A stretch of 64,000 nucleotides of DNA. It comes from Mucilaginibacter gossypiicola (GTDB lineage Bacteria > Bacteroidota > Bacteroidia > Sphingobacteriales > Sphingobacteriaceae). Made by a program: the position numbers and the translations under genes. This document shows, piece after piece, positions 52,429-61,338 of this stretch. The first letter of the stretch is position 1. The number at the start of each line of letters is the position of its first letter. The notes beneath the pieces were generated by a model that saw nothing but the letters and a program-made list of their open reading frames with translations, had not been told where the DNA came from and searched no databases. The stretch covers positions 62,001 through 126,000 of the forward strand of contig NZ_FOCL01000012.1 in the NCBI RefSeq assembly GCF_900110105.1. The letters are read 5' to 3'.

Positions 52429-52577
52429 GCACGATTAGCAATTTGCTCAAATTATCCTAAAAACCGGTAACCCGGTCTGTTGTTTTCTATCAATGATTCA
52501 TTCCCAATGTTTATCGGTCATAAAGGCTTTAAACGAATATAACAGCGGCATTATTTAACCATGACTGATCACAATTA

Positions 52578-53126
52578 ATGAAAAAGAAAACACCCGGTAC
52601 GGTACCCCCCTATCCAGCACAATGGGCGTCGGATAATTTGACAACTTTTTTTACGGAACATCTTAACAGAATTTATTGTGCAAATGCACACCTGGTCGAG
52701 CGGCTTTTAGAAATTGCCGGTACTACCAATTTCAAGGACCTTAATAATCCAATAAAAGATACTATCGATGAAACCGAAAAGCACATCGCCCTCATGGATA
52801 GTATTTATGCAGCCCTTCAGAAACATTATTCGTTTGATAAATGCAATAACCTGATCAATTTGCTTGAGGATGAATTTACGGCCATTCATCAGCAAGATGA
52901 TGATGAATTATTGCGCGACATACGCCTCCTTTCGTACCTTCAAAATATTGAAAACGTAGAAAAAAACTCGATCCAGTTATTAAAATTAATGGCCAGTGAA
53001 AGAAACAATAAGCCGATAGCCATCTTTTTAGATGAATACCTGAATCCCTCAAAAGATAGACTTACGCTTTACAATTTTATCATAGATAAGTATGATAACG
53101 ACCAACGGCCGGCCATTAACTTATAA
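52578..53126 (+). CDS. Ferritin-like DUF892 (YciE/YciF-type) protein
   Basis: The 182-residue all-helical cytoplasmic protein begins its domain NLTTFFTEHLNRIYCANAHLVERLLEIAG, the characteristic DUF892 opening. Further helices carry Glu/His residues (ETEKHIALMDSIYAAL, LEDEFTAIHQQ, NIENVEKNSIQLLKLMA) that could bind a di-metal centre. Relatives are often stress-induced. Its 3' end overlaps the convergent NACHT gene by 11 bases. Confidence 0.75.
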   Translation: MKKKTPGTVPPYPAQWASDNLTTFFTEHLNRIYCANAHLVERLLEIAGTTNFKDLNNPIKDTIDETEKHIALMDSIYAALQKHYSFDKCNNLINLLEDEFTAIHQQDDDELLRDIRLLSYLQNIENVEKNSIQLLKLMASERNNKPIAIFLDEYLNPSKDRLTLYNFIIDKYDNDQRPAINL

Positions 53127-55650
53127 AGCTGTTTTGTTTTAAAAATATATCGGCACGTAAACCGCTTTCGCTCATCATTTTTAAAAACATGTAGTTAATA
53201 TGCTTGTAAACCCGTTCGGACGAGTGTTTAACTGCATGTTGGTTTCTCAATAAAAAAGCAAACATATATACCCTTGATAGTTTATAATCCATTTCATTAA
53301 TAATAAGGTTTGCCCACTCCTCAAGGGTGTCATCAGCTATCGAAAACTGCCTGTTATTGAAACTAACAATTATCTTAATGCAATTGAATGATGCAATCAT
53401 GAATGGGGTAAAAGCTTCAGCTGCCTGGCTGTAAGCTTCATCCAGCTCAAAATATAGTAACATTGCCTTTTTGATTTGCCCCAGGGCCAGGTATTCTTCT
53501 GTTTTTATTCGCTTTAAAAAAAAGTTATATACACAGGCCGTATCAGTAACAGGACGATAATATCTTTCAAGTACAGTAATAAAACGCAGCGTTTTTAATG
53601 GCTCATTGCAAAGCCTTAACGTATGCGCAGCTAACAAAAATATCAGGTCGTTTGAAACAGAGCGTTCAAGCTGCAACGGAGGGCGAAAGTAAAACCGTGT
53701 AATATCTTTAAAAAACTCCTTATCAATAATGCCATACTTAAAATACTGAAATATCGCATTAATGCATTTCAATGGATCAACCGAAAATTCATAATAACTT
53801 ACCGTTGCAAAGCCTCTCAATATTTTAAGATACTCGTCAAGTTTATTCATTTCAAGCCCTAATACACTAATTGTAGCAAGAGCAGTATAAACCAGGATCT
53901 TCTTTTTATCCGAAAGCTCAAACTTAAGCAGCGTATGCAAGGTTTTGGCATAATCATGATTAATAAACTCCAAGCCAAATAAATAATCAAACAGTTCATC
54001 GCTGCAATCCTGTTTAAAATATTGCACCAGTGTTTCGGTGTCTTTTAAAGCGCTAAATTCCTTTTCAAGCAGGTCGCCTAAAAAGATGATCAGGTCTGAT
54101 TTTTCGTTGGTAGTAAGGCGGGTTTGGGATAACAGCTGGAAACTTTCCTGCTGTCCGCTTTTAATGGCATAAATAATGCTCCATTTTAATATAGATAGCT
54201 TACGCTCGCCGGTAAAGTACCGATTAATGGCATTGATCAGCTCGATATTGAAAAGATTATCATTTTTAAGCAGCAAGTACCTGGATATTGAAAACTCAAA
54301 AAAGTGATTGTTACTAAACTCAATTGATGTTTTGTATTCAAAATCGCGGCTGATATTTTGCTCACGGATAAAACCAATGCTCAGCAATTCAAGATAGGCA
54401 TGATTGTACTGCTTTATAATATTAATAAGATCGAGCTTACTTGCTTCAAATACGCCACTTTCAAAATCCATTTGCTCAATGATAGCCTGGATCAAATATA
54501 TTTTATCGGCCGAATGCTGGCCCATATAAACCTTGTTTAAAACAAAGTTTGAAATAAGCTCATAAACGCTCACATGATCAACGTCATTGAGCGAAAAGTT
54601 TTTCTTATGCTGTTTATAATAAAACTGAAAATATAGCGGGTGGTTAAAATTTTCGACCACATTTACCGCTATGAAGCTTTTTATAGCAGGATTTATCTTA
54701 AGGCAAAGTTCCCTTATTTCCTGCACACTAAACAACGGAACGTTTGACAACTGGTTATGCTGACTAAAAAAGCCTTCAAACCAGGGGCTCTGTTCCATCT
54801 CAATCATATGGTTATAATTCATCCATGTTGATGAACGCATGGTTAAAACCAGTTTAAACCACTCATGCGATTGATAAAATGAAAAAATATCAAATAATTG
54901 GTTTATTACCAGCTGAAACTGATCATTCTTAAACATATGTTCATCAACGCCGTCAACAATCAGAAAAAAACGTCCTTCTTTACGTTGCCTTACATCAAGC
55001 AACGCAACAATATCCTCTTCCGTTGAATAGCCAAGCAGGCTAAGCATCCAATCATTCAGATCGCGCCCGCTTAAAAATACATTCATCAAAGCGCTGCTGC
55101 TAAAAAACAGTACAATATCTTTGCTGTTTTGCTGTATTTTTTCATCAACCCAATGGCAAAGGGCCACGGTTTTACCATACCCTGCAGGCGCGGCAATTAC
55201 GGTTGCTGTATAACTTCCCTGCAAAAAGGCAGCAAAATGGTCATCAATAAATTGCCTCCTGATGGTTTGAGGGTAAGGGATCCCGGTTTTGTTTTTGATT
55301 GCCTGAAGGGTAAAAGAAGTTATTTTACCGGCATTTGTTTTTAACAGGTCCCAGTCAACAGTAGTATTACTTTGCCTGGCTGATTCGGCCTCCTGCTTTT
55401 TGCAGAAATCGTCCCAGCCCTCATAATCACAATAACGTGATAATGTATTGAGTGTAAATATAGATGGGTTAAACTTGCTGTACGCAAAACCATAGATCCG
55501 TTTTAACGTTGTTTCGCTAACACGCTGTTTGGTTTTGTCAAGGATGTAGGCTTCCAGTGTTTTACAATCGGCGGGGGCAATGTTTGATAACCCCGCAGTT
55601 ATAAGCACACAATTTTTTAGGCTCTCCGAATATTTAGAAAAATTCGTCAT
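53116..55650 (-). CDS. NACHT/STAND-type NTPase with N-terminal Bacteroidota regulatory domain
   Basis: The 844-residue protein has three parts. The N-terminal domain (about 1-85; DCKTLEAYILDKTKQRVSETTLKRIYGFA then FTLNTLSRYCDYEGWDDF) resembles a small module I recall from Bacteroidota regulators. The NTPase has Walker A APAGYGKTVALCHW (154-161 core) and Walker B FFLIVDGVDEHMF (D233-E237). A long helical C-terminal region (about 400-844), TPR-like by appearance, would be the sensor. There is no recognisable nuclease, TIR or protease effector. STAND proteins work as ligand-triggered switches in regulation or phage defence; neither is proved. It is divergent from the 56053 gene and stands alone. 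Confidence 0.75.
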   Translation of the reverse strand: MTNFSKYSESLKNCVLITAGLSNIAPADCKTLEAYILDKTKQRVSETTLKRIYGFAYSKFNPSIFTLNTLSRYCDYEGWDDFCKKQEAESARQSNTTVDWDLLKTNAGKITSFTLQAIKNKTGIPYPQTIRRQFIDDHFAAFLQGSYTATVIAAPAGYGKTVALCHWVDEKIQQNSKDIVLFFSSSALMNVFLSGRDLNDWMLSLLGYSTEEDIVALLDVRQRKEGRFFLIVDGVDEHMFKNDQFQLVINQLFDIFSFYQSHEWFKLVLTMRSSTWMNYNHMIEMEQSPWFEGFFSQHNQLSNVPLFSVQEIRELCLKINPAIKSFIAVNVVENFNHPLYFQFYYKQHKKNFSLNDVDHVSVYELISNFVLNKVYMGQHSADKIYLIQAIIEQMDFESGVFEASKLDLINIIKQYNHAYLELLSIGFIREQNISRDFEYKTSIEFSNNHFFEFSISRYLLLKNDNLFNIELINAINRYFTGERKLSILKWSIIYAIKSGQQESFQLLSQTRLTTNEKSDLIIFLGDLLEKEFSALKDTETLVQYFKQDCSDELFDYLFGLEFINHDYAKTLHTLLKFELSDKKKILVYTALATISVLGLEMNKLDEYLKILRGFATVSYYEFSVDPLKCINAIFQYFKYGIIDKEFFKDITRFYFRPPLQLERSVSNDLIFLLAAHTLRLCNEPLKTLRFITVLERYYRPVTDTACVYNFFLKRIKTEEYLALGQIKKAMLLYFELDEAYSQAAEAFTPFMIASFNCIKIIVSFNNRQFSIADDTLEEWANLIINEMDYKLSRVYMFAFLLRNQHAVKHSSERVYKHINYMFLKMMSESGLRADIFLKQNSFIS

Positions 55651-56052
55651 AGTTGGCGTTTCAAGTCATCAAAACTTATTATCGCTAAGGGGGTACGCCA
55701 ATAATACGCTGATAATATTTATTGCTTTTATACTTTTACCTATAAAAGCTATTTATGGTTAGCACAATAATTTTATGTTTAAATATAGTTATTGGAAGGC
55801 CAAACTACCAACATGAATGAAATGAATAAAATATTAAGCGTTGATGTAGTTATAATGGCAAAGCTTTAGCCGCAAATACATCCACGATTATCCATAATCA
55901 TGGCACGATATTGTTAATTAAAATCTTTATTTCTTGTGCCATTAATTAGTTATCAAATTAAAAATGAGGTTTTTTTATTTTTATTTGGATTTATTCTAAA
56001 TAAGGTTTTCCTTTGTTGCTGTTAATACATCACAGTAATTAGTTTCCTGTTC
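55651..56052. other. 402-bp AT-rich divergent intergenic region
   Basis: It separates the NACHT gene from the DUF6607 gene. It holds a good promoter for the latter (55984-56015). No small gene or repeat is evident. Confidence 0.5.
55984..56015 (+). promoter_or_regulatory. Promoter TTTG-N20-TTCCTTTG
   Basis: TTTG at 55984-55987 and TTCCTTTG at 56008-56015 are 20 bases apart, with one mismatch to TAnnTTTG. The ATG of the DUF6607 gene is 38 bases on. Confidence 0.6.
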
Positions 56053-56976
56053 ATGAAGAAAATATTTTTCCTGGTAGCATTGTTAAGTACGGTTCAGGCA
56101 AATGTTAAAGCACAATCAAAATTAGATCAGGACCGCGTCGCCATCCGCGCGCTTGGCGGTTTCTATAAAGTTACCTTTGATTATGCAGAAACCTTTTCGC
56201 CTGATACTGCCTACCACAACCACCCGCAATATCATTCATGGGGATATGAATGGGCGGCCGTTGAAGAAGATTCTCCAAAAAAAATAGTCATACAACATTT
56301 ATTGGTTGTAGGCGACAGCGCCGTAATAAAACACTGGCGGGAAGACTGGGTATACGAAGAACCCGCCCTTCTCAACTTCGATCAAAACAGCACCTGGAAA
56401 AAAGGTACATTAAAAACTACTGAAGCTAAAGGCCGTTGGGTACAAAAAGTTTTCCAGGTTGATGACAGTCCGCGATACGAAAGTATTGGCACCTGGATCC
56501 ATGCCGATGGTAAACATTTTTGGCAAAGTGAGTGTGATTCGCCCCTGCCCCGCCGCGAGTTTACGAAGCGCAGCGATTACAATGTTTTACGCCGTGGAAA
56601 CCGTATTTATTTAACTCCAAACGGATGGATGTTTGAGCAGGACAATCAAAAGATAATCCGCTCGGCCGGTGGCGATAAACTTTTGGCCCGCGAAAAAGGG
56701 TATGAAGAGTTTACTAAAACCGATGAAGCCAAATTTGCTTTTGCAAAAGGCTGGTGGCAAAAACAACAACCTTACTGGACCGCTGTGCGACAGGTATGGG
56801 ACGAGGTTTATGCCCAGAACTCCGTTATCAAACTAAAAGGAAAAATAGATGGCAAACTGCTTTATGAACGCCTGTTTGACCTTGCCGATCAATCGGCAAA
56901 AGAAAAATGGGATGCACAAAAAAACAAAGCAGAAGCCCGAAAGCTCATTAACAACTATTTGGATACCAATGTTTAA
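56053..56976 (+). CDS. DUF6607 family secreted protein
   Basis: The 307-residue protein has a signal peptide ending near NVKAQS. The body reads IRALGGFYKVTFDYAETFSPD, KIVIQHLLVVGDSAVIKHWREDW and GRWVQKVFQVDDSPRYESIGTW, and is rich in Trp and charged residues; I recognise it as the DUF6607 family. Its biochemical role is unknown. Its neighbourhood (FecA-like receptor, AraC regulator, siderophore-interacting protein) hints at iron metabolism. Confidence 0.75.
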   Translation: MKKIFFLVALLSTVQANVKAQSKLDQDRVAIRALGGFYKVTFDYAETFSPDTAYHNHPQYHSWGYEWAAVEEDSPKKIVIQHLLVVGDSAVIKHWREDWVYEEPALLNFDQNSTWKKGTLKTTEAKGRWVQKVFQVDDSPRYESIGTWIHADGKHFWQSECDSPLPRREFTKRSDYNVLRRGNRIYLTPNGWMFEQDNQKIIRSAGGDKLLAREKGYEEFTKTDEAKFAFAKGWWQKQQPYWTAVRQVWDEVYAQNSVIKLKGKIDGKLLYERLFDLADQSAKEKWDAQKNKAEARKLINNYLDTNV

Positions 56977-57065
56977 AATATAAAGTCCTGTTCTGTAGTT
57001 CAGCTGCTTTTATCAGGCGCTTAACCGGCAGAGCAGGCACCAATTCAACTTAATTACCCCAATTT

Positions 57066-57392
57066 ATGTGCGATGCTAAAATACTCAGCCAGAGGGGAAC
57101 ATCGGTAGTAAGCCGTTGCTCCGAATGCCAATGCCTATTTATATGGCACCATAATCTTATCCTTAGCTTTACACCCGATCAATTTATACAGTTTAAAAAC
57201 TTTGCTATCGATCTTGACTTCGGCGATCACTCCTTCCCCTTTCCGGATGGGCAGGAACGCGTGGTGATGCGCACGCCCGTCAATGATATCCAGCTTACTT
57301 TTACTGTTGACGAATGGGAAGATTTTCATGCCTCAATGGATGAAGCCATTTACATGCAGGAAATTTATGCCATGGTTGAAGGTGGTAAATAA
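57066..57392 (+). CDS. DUF6686-like small protein
   Basis: The 108-residue cytoplasmic protein has an N-terminal CxxC pair (SRCSECQCLFIWHHN) with a nearby HH, suggesting metal or redox chemistry. The remainder is alpha/beta (LILSFTPDQFIQFKNF, LTFTVDEWEDFHASMDEAI). I place it with moderate confidence in the DUF6686 family, which often sits next to DUF6607 genes. Function unknown. Confidence 0.6.
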   Translation: MCDAKILSQRGTSVVSRCSECQCLFIWHHNLILSFTPDQFIQFKNFAIDLDFGDHSFPFPDGQERVVMRTPVNDIQLTFTVDEWEDFHASMDEAIYMQEIYAMVEGGK

Positions 57393-57497
57393 GCTTTGAA
57401 ATTACCCTAATTAAAAACAAACTTCTTAACGGCTGAACATAAACATCACCTCTAAAGTTTACATTTAAGATATTAAATACAATACCTACCCCGCAAA

Positions 57498-58349
57498 ATG
57501 AAAGATATACCTGTACACCAGTTAATTGAACGAACAAATACCGGCTTTGAGATCAGGCATTTTGAAAGCGGCGAAGAAAATTCAAAAAAAGGGCCGATGG
57601 GCGCCCACCGCGATGATCATTACCTGTTTTTTTTGATTGAAAGTGGATCAGCATCGCTGATGATAGATTTTAACGAAGTTCATTTTTGCGAAAACACATT
57701 TTATTACATCCTGCCAGGACAGGTACACCACCGGATAAATAATTCAATTGCCGGCGGCTGGTATGTAGCCATCGACACACAACACATCCCGTCCGACTTT
57801 CGGAATATTTTTGAAAACCAGCTTTTCCTTCAACAGCCTTATCAACTTAACGACGTTGAATTGAAGCAATACCAACAGATCCTTTGCCTGTTGCGCGAAA
57901 AAAATAATGAGGATGATAACAACGCATTCTTTTTGCCGGTTTTGCAATCGCTTATACAATCATTCAGCGGTATGGCGGCGGCCACTTTCAGTAATGTTCA
58001 TACACCCGAAAAGCAACTTTCGCGGCCGGCACAAATTTCACATCAGTTTAAAAAGCTTTTGTTAAGAAATGTGCGTAAAGTTAAAGGTCCATCAGCTTAT
58101 GCGGGTATGCTTAACGTCTCCGAATCATATCTTAACGAGGTGTTAAAGAAAACTACCGGGTTCCCGGTAAGTTATTGGATAACCCAGGAAGTAATGCTGG
58201 AAGCAAAAAGATTACTGTATTACAGCGGCCTTAACGTAAAGGAAATTGCGCATACATTAGGCTATGATGACCATACCTATTTTTCGCGATTATTTAAAAA
58301 ATCAGCTTGTATTACACCGCTCGAGTTCAGGGACAAACACCGTAAATAA
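57498..58349 (+). CDS. AraC-family transcriptional regulator
   Basis: The 283-residue protein has an N-terminal cupin-like sensor (about 25-115; GAHRDDHYLFFLIESGSASL, YYILPGQVHHRI). The C-terminal AraC domain has LNVSESYLNEVLKKTTGFPVSYW and GYDDHTYFSRLFKKSACITPLEFR. The siderophore-interacting protein gene starts 76 bp downstream, so that gene is its probable target. Confidence 0.92.
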   Translation: MKDIPVHQLIERTNTGFEIRHFESGEENSKKGPMGAHRDDHYLFFLIESGSASLMIDFNEVHFCENTFYYILPGQVHHRINNSIAGGWYVAIDTQHIPSDFRNIFENQLFLQQPYQLNDVELKQYQQILCLLREKNNEDDNNAFFLPVLQSLIQSFSGMAAATFSNVHTPEKQLSRPAQISHQFKKLLLRNVRKVKGPSAYAGMLNVSESYLNEVLKKTTGFPVSYWITQEVMLEAKRLLYYSGLNVKEIAHTLGYDDHTYFSRLFKKSACITPLEFRDKHRK

Positions 58350-58425
58350 TCCAACCTTTACCCCGAAATTACTATTTTTTTGGCCTAAAATTCAATGTTT
58401 CTTTGTAGTATCAAAACAATACACC

Positions 58426-59139
58426 ATGGAAACATCCACTCTACATAAATTAAAAAGAAGGGCTGGCAGCTTATTTGAAAGCCAGCTTTTACAAAGCGGC
58501 AGAGTGCTTGAGGTAAGGCACTGGGAACCGTCGACCATGATCGAGATCGACCTGCACCTACCACAGGCCGATATGCAAAACTGGCACGAAGTACCCTATA
58601 TAAAAGTAAAAGTTGATAACTTCACCTACCGCGATTATACTCCCGCCGGCTGGGATGCAGAAACCAGTACCTGTACCCTTTATATTGATGCAGCTCATAG
58701 CGGCCCCGGCAGTAAATGGGCTAAGCAACTGCAAGCCCGTGATGCAATTCATTATTTCAAGATCCGTACAACCCGCCACGCGCCGGCAAGCACACCTGCC
58801 ATCATAGGCCTCGGCGATGAAAGCAGCATGGGGCATATGCTGGCCTTGCAACAAATGGTATTACCTGCAACCCGCTTTTCGGGTGCGATAGTTATGGCCG
58901 ATGAAAATCATCGTGGCCTGTTTGGCGAGTATTTCAAATCGCCGTTAAAACCTATTGAACGCAATGATGTTTACGGGCACCACAGCCTCATCCAGTGGGT
59001 AATGGAGCAACAATACAACCTTGAACACTCGGTTTTTTATCTTGCAGGCAACCATACCATGGTGGGTGAACTCCGTAAGTTATTAAAACTACAAGGGTAT
59101 CCTTCAAGCCAGATCAGGGCGCATGGGTTTTGGTCGTAA
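58426..59139 (+). CDS. Siderophore-interacting protein (FAD-dependent ferric reductase family)
   Basis: ATG at 58426 (METSTLHKLKRRAGSLFE) is the natural start; the frame opens 162 bases earlier, inside the AraC gene. The 237-residue protein has an FAD-binding barrel with RDYTPAGWD (flavin phosphate contact) and a C-terminal SIP domain with SVFYLAGNHTMVGELRKLLK. Family members reduce ferric siderophores in the cytoplasm to release iron. Confidence 0.9.
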   Translation: METSTLHKLKRRAGSLFESQLLQSGRVLEVRHWEPSTMIEIDLHLPQADMQNWHEVPYIKVKVDNFTYRDYTPAGWDAETSTCTLYIDAAHSGPGSKWAKQLQARDAIHYFKIRTTRHAPASTPAIIGLGDESSMGHMLALQQMVLPATRFSGAIVMADENHRGLFGEYFKSPLKPIERNDVYGHHSLIQWVMEQQYNLEHSVFYLAGNHTMVGELRKLLKLQGYPSSQIRAHGFWS

Positions 59140-59178
59140 AAACGAGTTTGATAGTGCTTTTCCTGCACCCGCGGTTCA

Positions 59179-59208
59179 TTCACCGACATTTTATGCCGTT
59201 TCACCTAA
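59179..59208 (+). promoter_or_regulatory. Pair of TTCACCG-type boxes 21 bp apart before the first small ORF
   Basis: TTCACCGAC (59179-59187) and TTCACCTAA (59200-59208) repeat at two helical turns, the layout of LytTR-type binding sites. A larger array of the same box precedes the second small ORF. A -7-like CATATTTG follows at 59238-59245. Confidence 0.5.
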
Positions 59209-59262
59209 AACCCCTGTTTAACAAAAAGCTAAGAGCACATATTTGCGGCAAATAAAATTATT

Positions 59263-59358
59263 ATGAAAACATTTTACAATCCGCTTATTGCTGTGATGAT
59301 CGCCTTACAGGAACATACGGTGACAGTTATCCAGGCATTGGCTAACCTGGTGAGTTGA
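59263..59358 (+). CDS. Small ORF, 31 residues (paralogue of the 61339 ORF)
   Basis: It encodes MKTFYNPLIAVMIALQEHTV and then TVIQALANLVS. It resembles the 61339 ORF in length, the MKT start, a hydrophobic stretch, the EH pair at 17-18 and a final leucine-rich turn. An intrinsic terminator follows the stop codon by 26 bases and a regulator-box pair precedes it, so a dedicated short transcript is likely. Function unknown; a small membrane-associated peptide is plausible. It could instead be a small RNA with a chance reading frame. Confidence 0.5.
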   Translation: MKTFYNPLIAVMIALQEHTVTVIQALANLVS

Positions 59359-59384
59359 TATGCTCATCTATCTATGAAAAACCG

Positions 59385-59416
59385 AAAGCCGATCTGCTTA
59401 ATTGCAAATCGGCTTT
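59385..59416 (+). terminator. Intrinsic terminator after the first small ORF
   Basis: AAAGCCGAT and ATCGGCTTT form a stem with a 14-base loop, followed by TGTTATTT. Confidence 0.75.
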
Positions 59417-59441
59417 GTTATTTAATATCAGCTTATTTCAT

Positions 59442-61037
59442 TTACGGTTGCAGCCAAATAACTTTAACACCTTTATTACCATGTTGATTTTCGAGTTTCA
59501 GGGTTGCATAAACATTGCTTTGCTTATCATAATCAGATATCGTAAATAGTGCCAGGTTATGATCCTTCTTACTTTCCGGGTTACCGAAAATATAATCCCT
59601 TTTAGGTATTAAGTCGGTACCTTTTAGTGGATAAACAAATGCATCGCAATTACTTACGCCCTCGATAGTTGTCAAACCGCCTTTTTCCTGTGCATCGTTA
59701 TTACGTTCCGTATCGTTGAAAACAACATAACTGCGTGGCCCGGCACTTATAAAATCAAATGATTTATACTGGTTGCCTTTATATAACATTTGGCCCATGT
59801 CATGGCGTATAGACTGATAATAAGGTTGCAGATAGGCCGCGTTAACATCGTGCCTTTTCCTTATCATGTAATCATTTATAAACTCACCTGTTTTGCTATA
59901 GTTTACAATGGCTATGTTGCGCAGCCAGCTGGTAGAGCTTCCCGGAGCTACAGGACCAATATTAATACCTGAATAACTTACAACCGTAATGCTGATCTGT
60001 TCAAAAACGATACTGAATGTTCCGTCGGTATTTAAAAACAAATTAACAGGTACTCCGTCAAATTCTTCTTTGGGATAATTGATGATCCTTGATGAGGGGA
60101 TGGCTGCATCAACCCGGTTAACTTTTTTATCAAAGGGATTTACAAACGCCAGTAAAGGGGTATACTTATTTCCTCTGCCTTTAACCGTTACAGATACGAT
60201 GATCTGCTTTACGGTTGGACTATAGCGGGCAAGGCCCCATGATACCGCCTCATTTCGTGCAAAATCAAGTTCGTTTAAAGTAACCGCTTTCGCGCCTTTA
60301 TCCAAACCTGCTAAAATAAGCTCACCATCGTTTCCACCCGATTGCGAGTTAGAGGCATAGGCCAGCACGCAAACCTTTTCGCTACCAATCACCGCCATAT
60401 CAAGGTATTTCAGATACTTGTACCTATCATCAGGCGAGTTATAATAGGCACGGCTTTTCTCATTGTTGTCAGAACCATAGGCCACAATTTCAATCCGTTT
60501 GCTCCTGTCCGACTCAAACGAATTGAACAAAGCAATTGCATAGTTATCGCTATCCGGATCTTTACGAACAAAAAAATCAGGCATGGGCACACTGCCAAAT
60601 ACCATTGAATAGCCCGCAAACATGCTCATTTTATTTAACTCAGCTATTTTGCGGTCATCTATCAGGTTACCTGTCTTTCCATCAATTGTAATCCGGTAAA
60701 GTGATGGTACGCGGCCATCAATTTCACTAACCAATAAAATAGCGTTACCACTGATCTCAAAAAAACCTTTAATGCTGCCGTTCTTTAGTTTGCCGTATGA
60801 TGGGTCGATATGATTTACAACAGTTTCCTTGTGTGTACCATCATATCTGCGTACATCAATGCCTTTTTTTGCGTCGATATGAACAAACATGGTACTGCCA
60901 TTTTTAAATTGGAGTATTTTAGCAAAGCCCTCTTCGGGTTCTTCAAATACGGGGCCTTCTGCAATTTGTTTGATCTGTGCTTTCAGAGTTATGCCGCACA
61001 ATAGCATGAGTGCCAATAACAAGGCATTTCTTTTCAT
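59442..61037 (-). CDS. Secreted hypothetical protein, probable beta-propeller
   Basis: The 531-residue protein has a signal peptide ending near ITLKAQ. The mature part repeats beta-strand stretches of the form NGSTMFVHIDAKKGIDVRRYDG, split as FKNGSTMFVHID and IDVRRYDG, then NAILLVSEIDGRVPSLYRITID, AVIGSEKVCVLAYAS and SYVVFNDTERNND, suggesting a propeller. No catalytic motif was recognised. It is divergent from the second small ORF, and the regulator-box array lies between them, so it may share that control. Confidence 0.65.
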   Translation of the reverse strand: MKRNALLLALMLLCGITLKAQIKQIAEGPVFEEPEEGFAKILQFKNGSTMFVHIDAKKGIDVRRYDGTHKETVVNHIDPSYGKLKNGSIKGFFEISGNAILLVSEIDGRVPSLYRITIDGKTGNLIDDRKIAELNKMSMFAGYSMVFGSVPMPDFFVRKDPDSDNYAIALFNSFESDRSKRIEIVAYGSDNNEKSRAYYNSPDDRYKYLKYLDMAVIGSEKVCVLAYASNSQSGGNDGELILAGLDKGAKAVTLNELDFARNEAVSWGLARYSPTVKQIIVSVTVKGRGNKYTPLLAFVNPFDKKVNRVDAAIPSSRIINYPKEEFDGVPVNLFLNTDGTFSIVFEQISITVVSYSGINIGPVAPGSSTSWLRNIAIVNYSKTGEFINDYMIRKRHDVNAAYLQPYYQSIRHDMGQMLYKGNQYKSFDFISAGPRSYVVFNDTERNNDAQEKGGLTTIEGVSNCDAFVYPLKGTDLIPKRDYIFGNPESKKDHNLALFTISDYDKQSNVYATLKLENQHGNKGVKVIWLQP

Positions 61038-61190
61038 TTCGTGATAATTAATTAGGTGTGATTTGAATTTACTACTGCAACAAATGTAACAAAATCAATA
61101 CAATTCCAATATTACGATCTAATAAGAATTGAAACAACAGGCAATATTTCTTACTCATTTTAAATAAACAGCGAAAGCATTCGCAAAAGT

Positions 61191-61251
61191 TTTACCGACA
61201 ACACCCTGTTTTTACCGGCATTTCTCCGATGTTTTACCGCTATTCACCGAT
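61191..61251. promoter_or_regulatory. Array of TTTACCG-type boxes in helical phase
   Basis: TTTACCGAC (61191), TTTACCGGC (61211) and TTTACCGCT (61233) are spaced 20 and 22 bases apart. Weaker boxes TTCTCCGAT (61222) and TTCACCGAT (61243) fall between and after them at 10-11 base steps. The layout fits cooperative binding of a LytTR-like dimer on one DNA face. It lies between the divergent 59442-61037 gene and the 61339 small ORF. Confidence 0.55.
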
Positions 61252-61338
61252 AACCGTACTTGCTTCGCCTAATAAATCTAACGGCAGGGTGCCTTTTGTG
61301 TGCAATTTTGGATCACTAAACAACAACAAATAAATGCC

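Larger units (their letters stand above)
51919..52577. other. 659-bp AT-rich intergenic region
   Basis: There is no credible gene. It holds a 13-bp tandem repeat (ATGTATACTCATC, 52101-52134), small hairpins such as GTAAC/GTTAC near 52222, and a promoter for the rightward gene at 52397-52428. Confidence 0.6.

Noticed and set aside
58264..58425. N-terminal extension of the siderophore-interacting protein
   Set aside because: The extension overlaps the AraC coding sequence in another frame and has no family similarity, whereas the ATG at 58426 begins the conserved domain.
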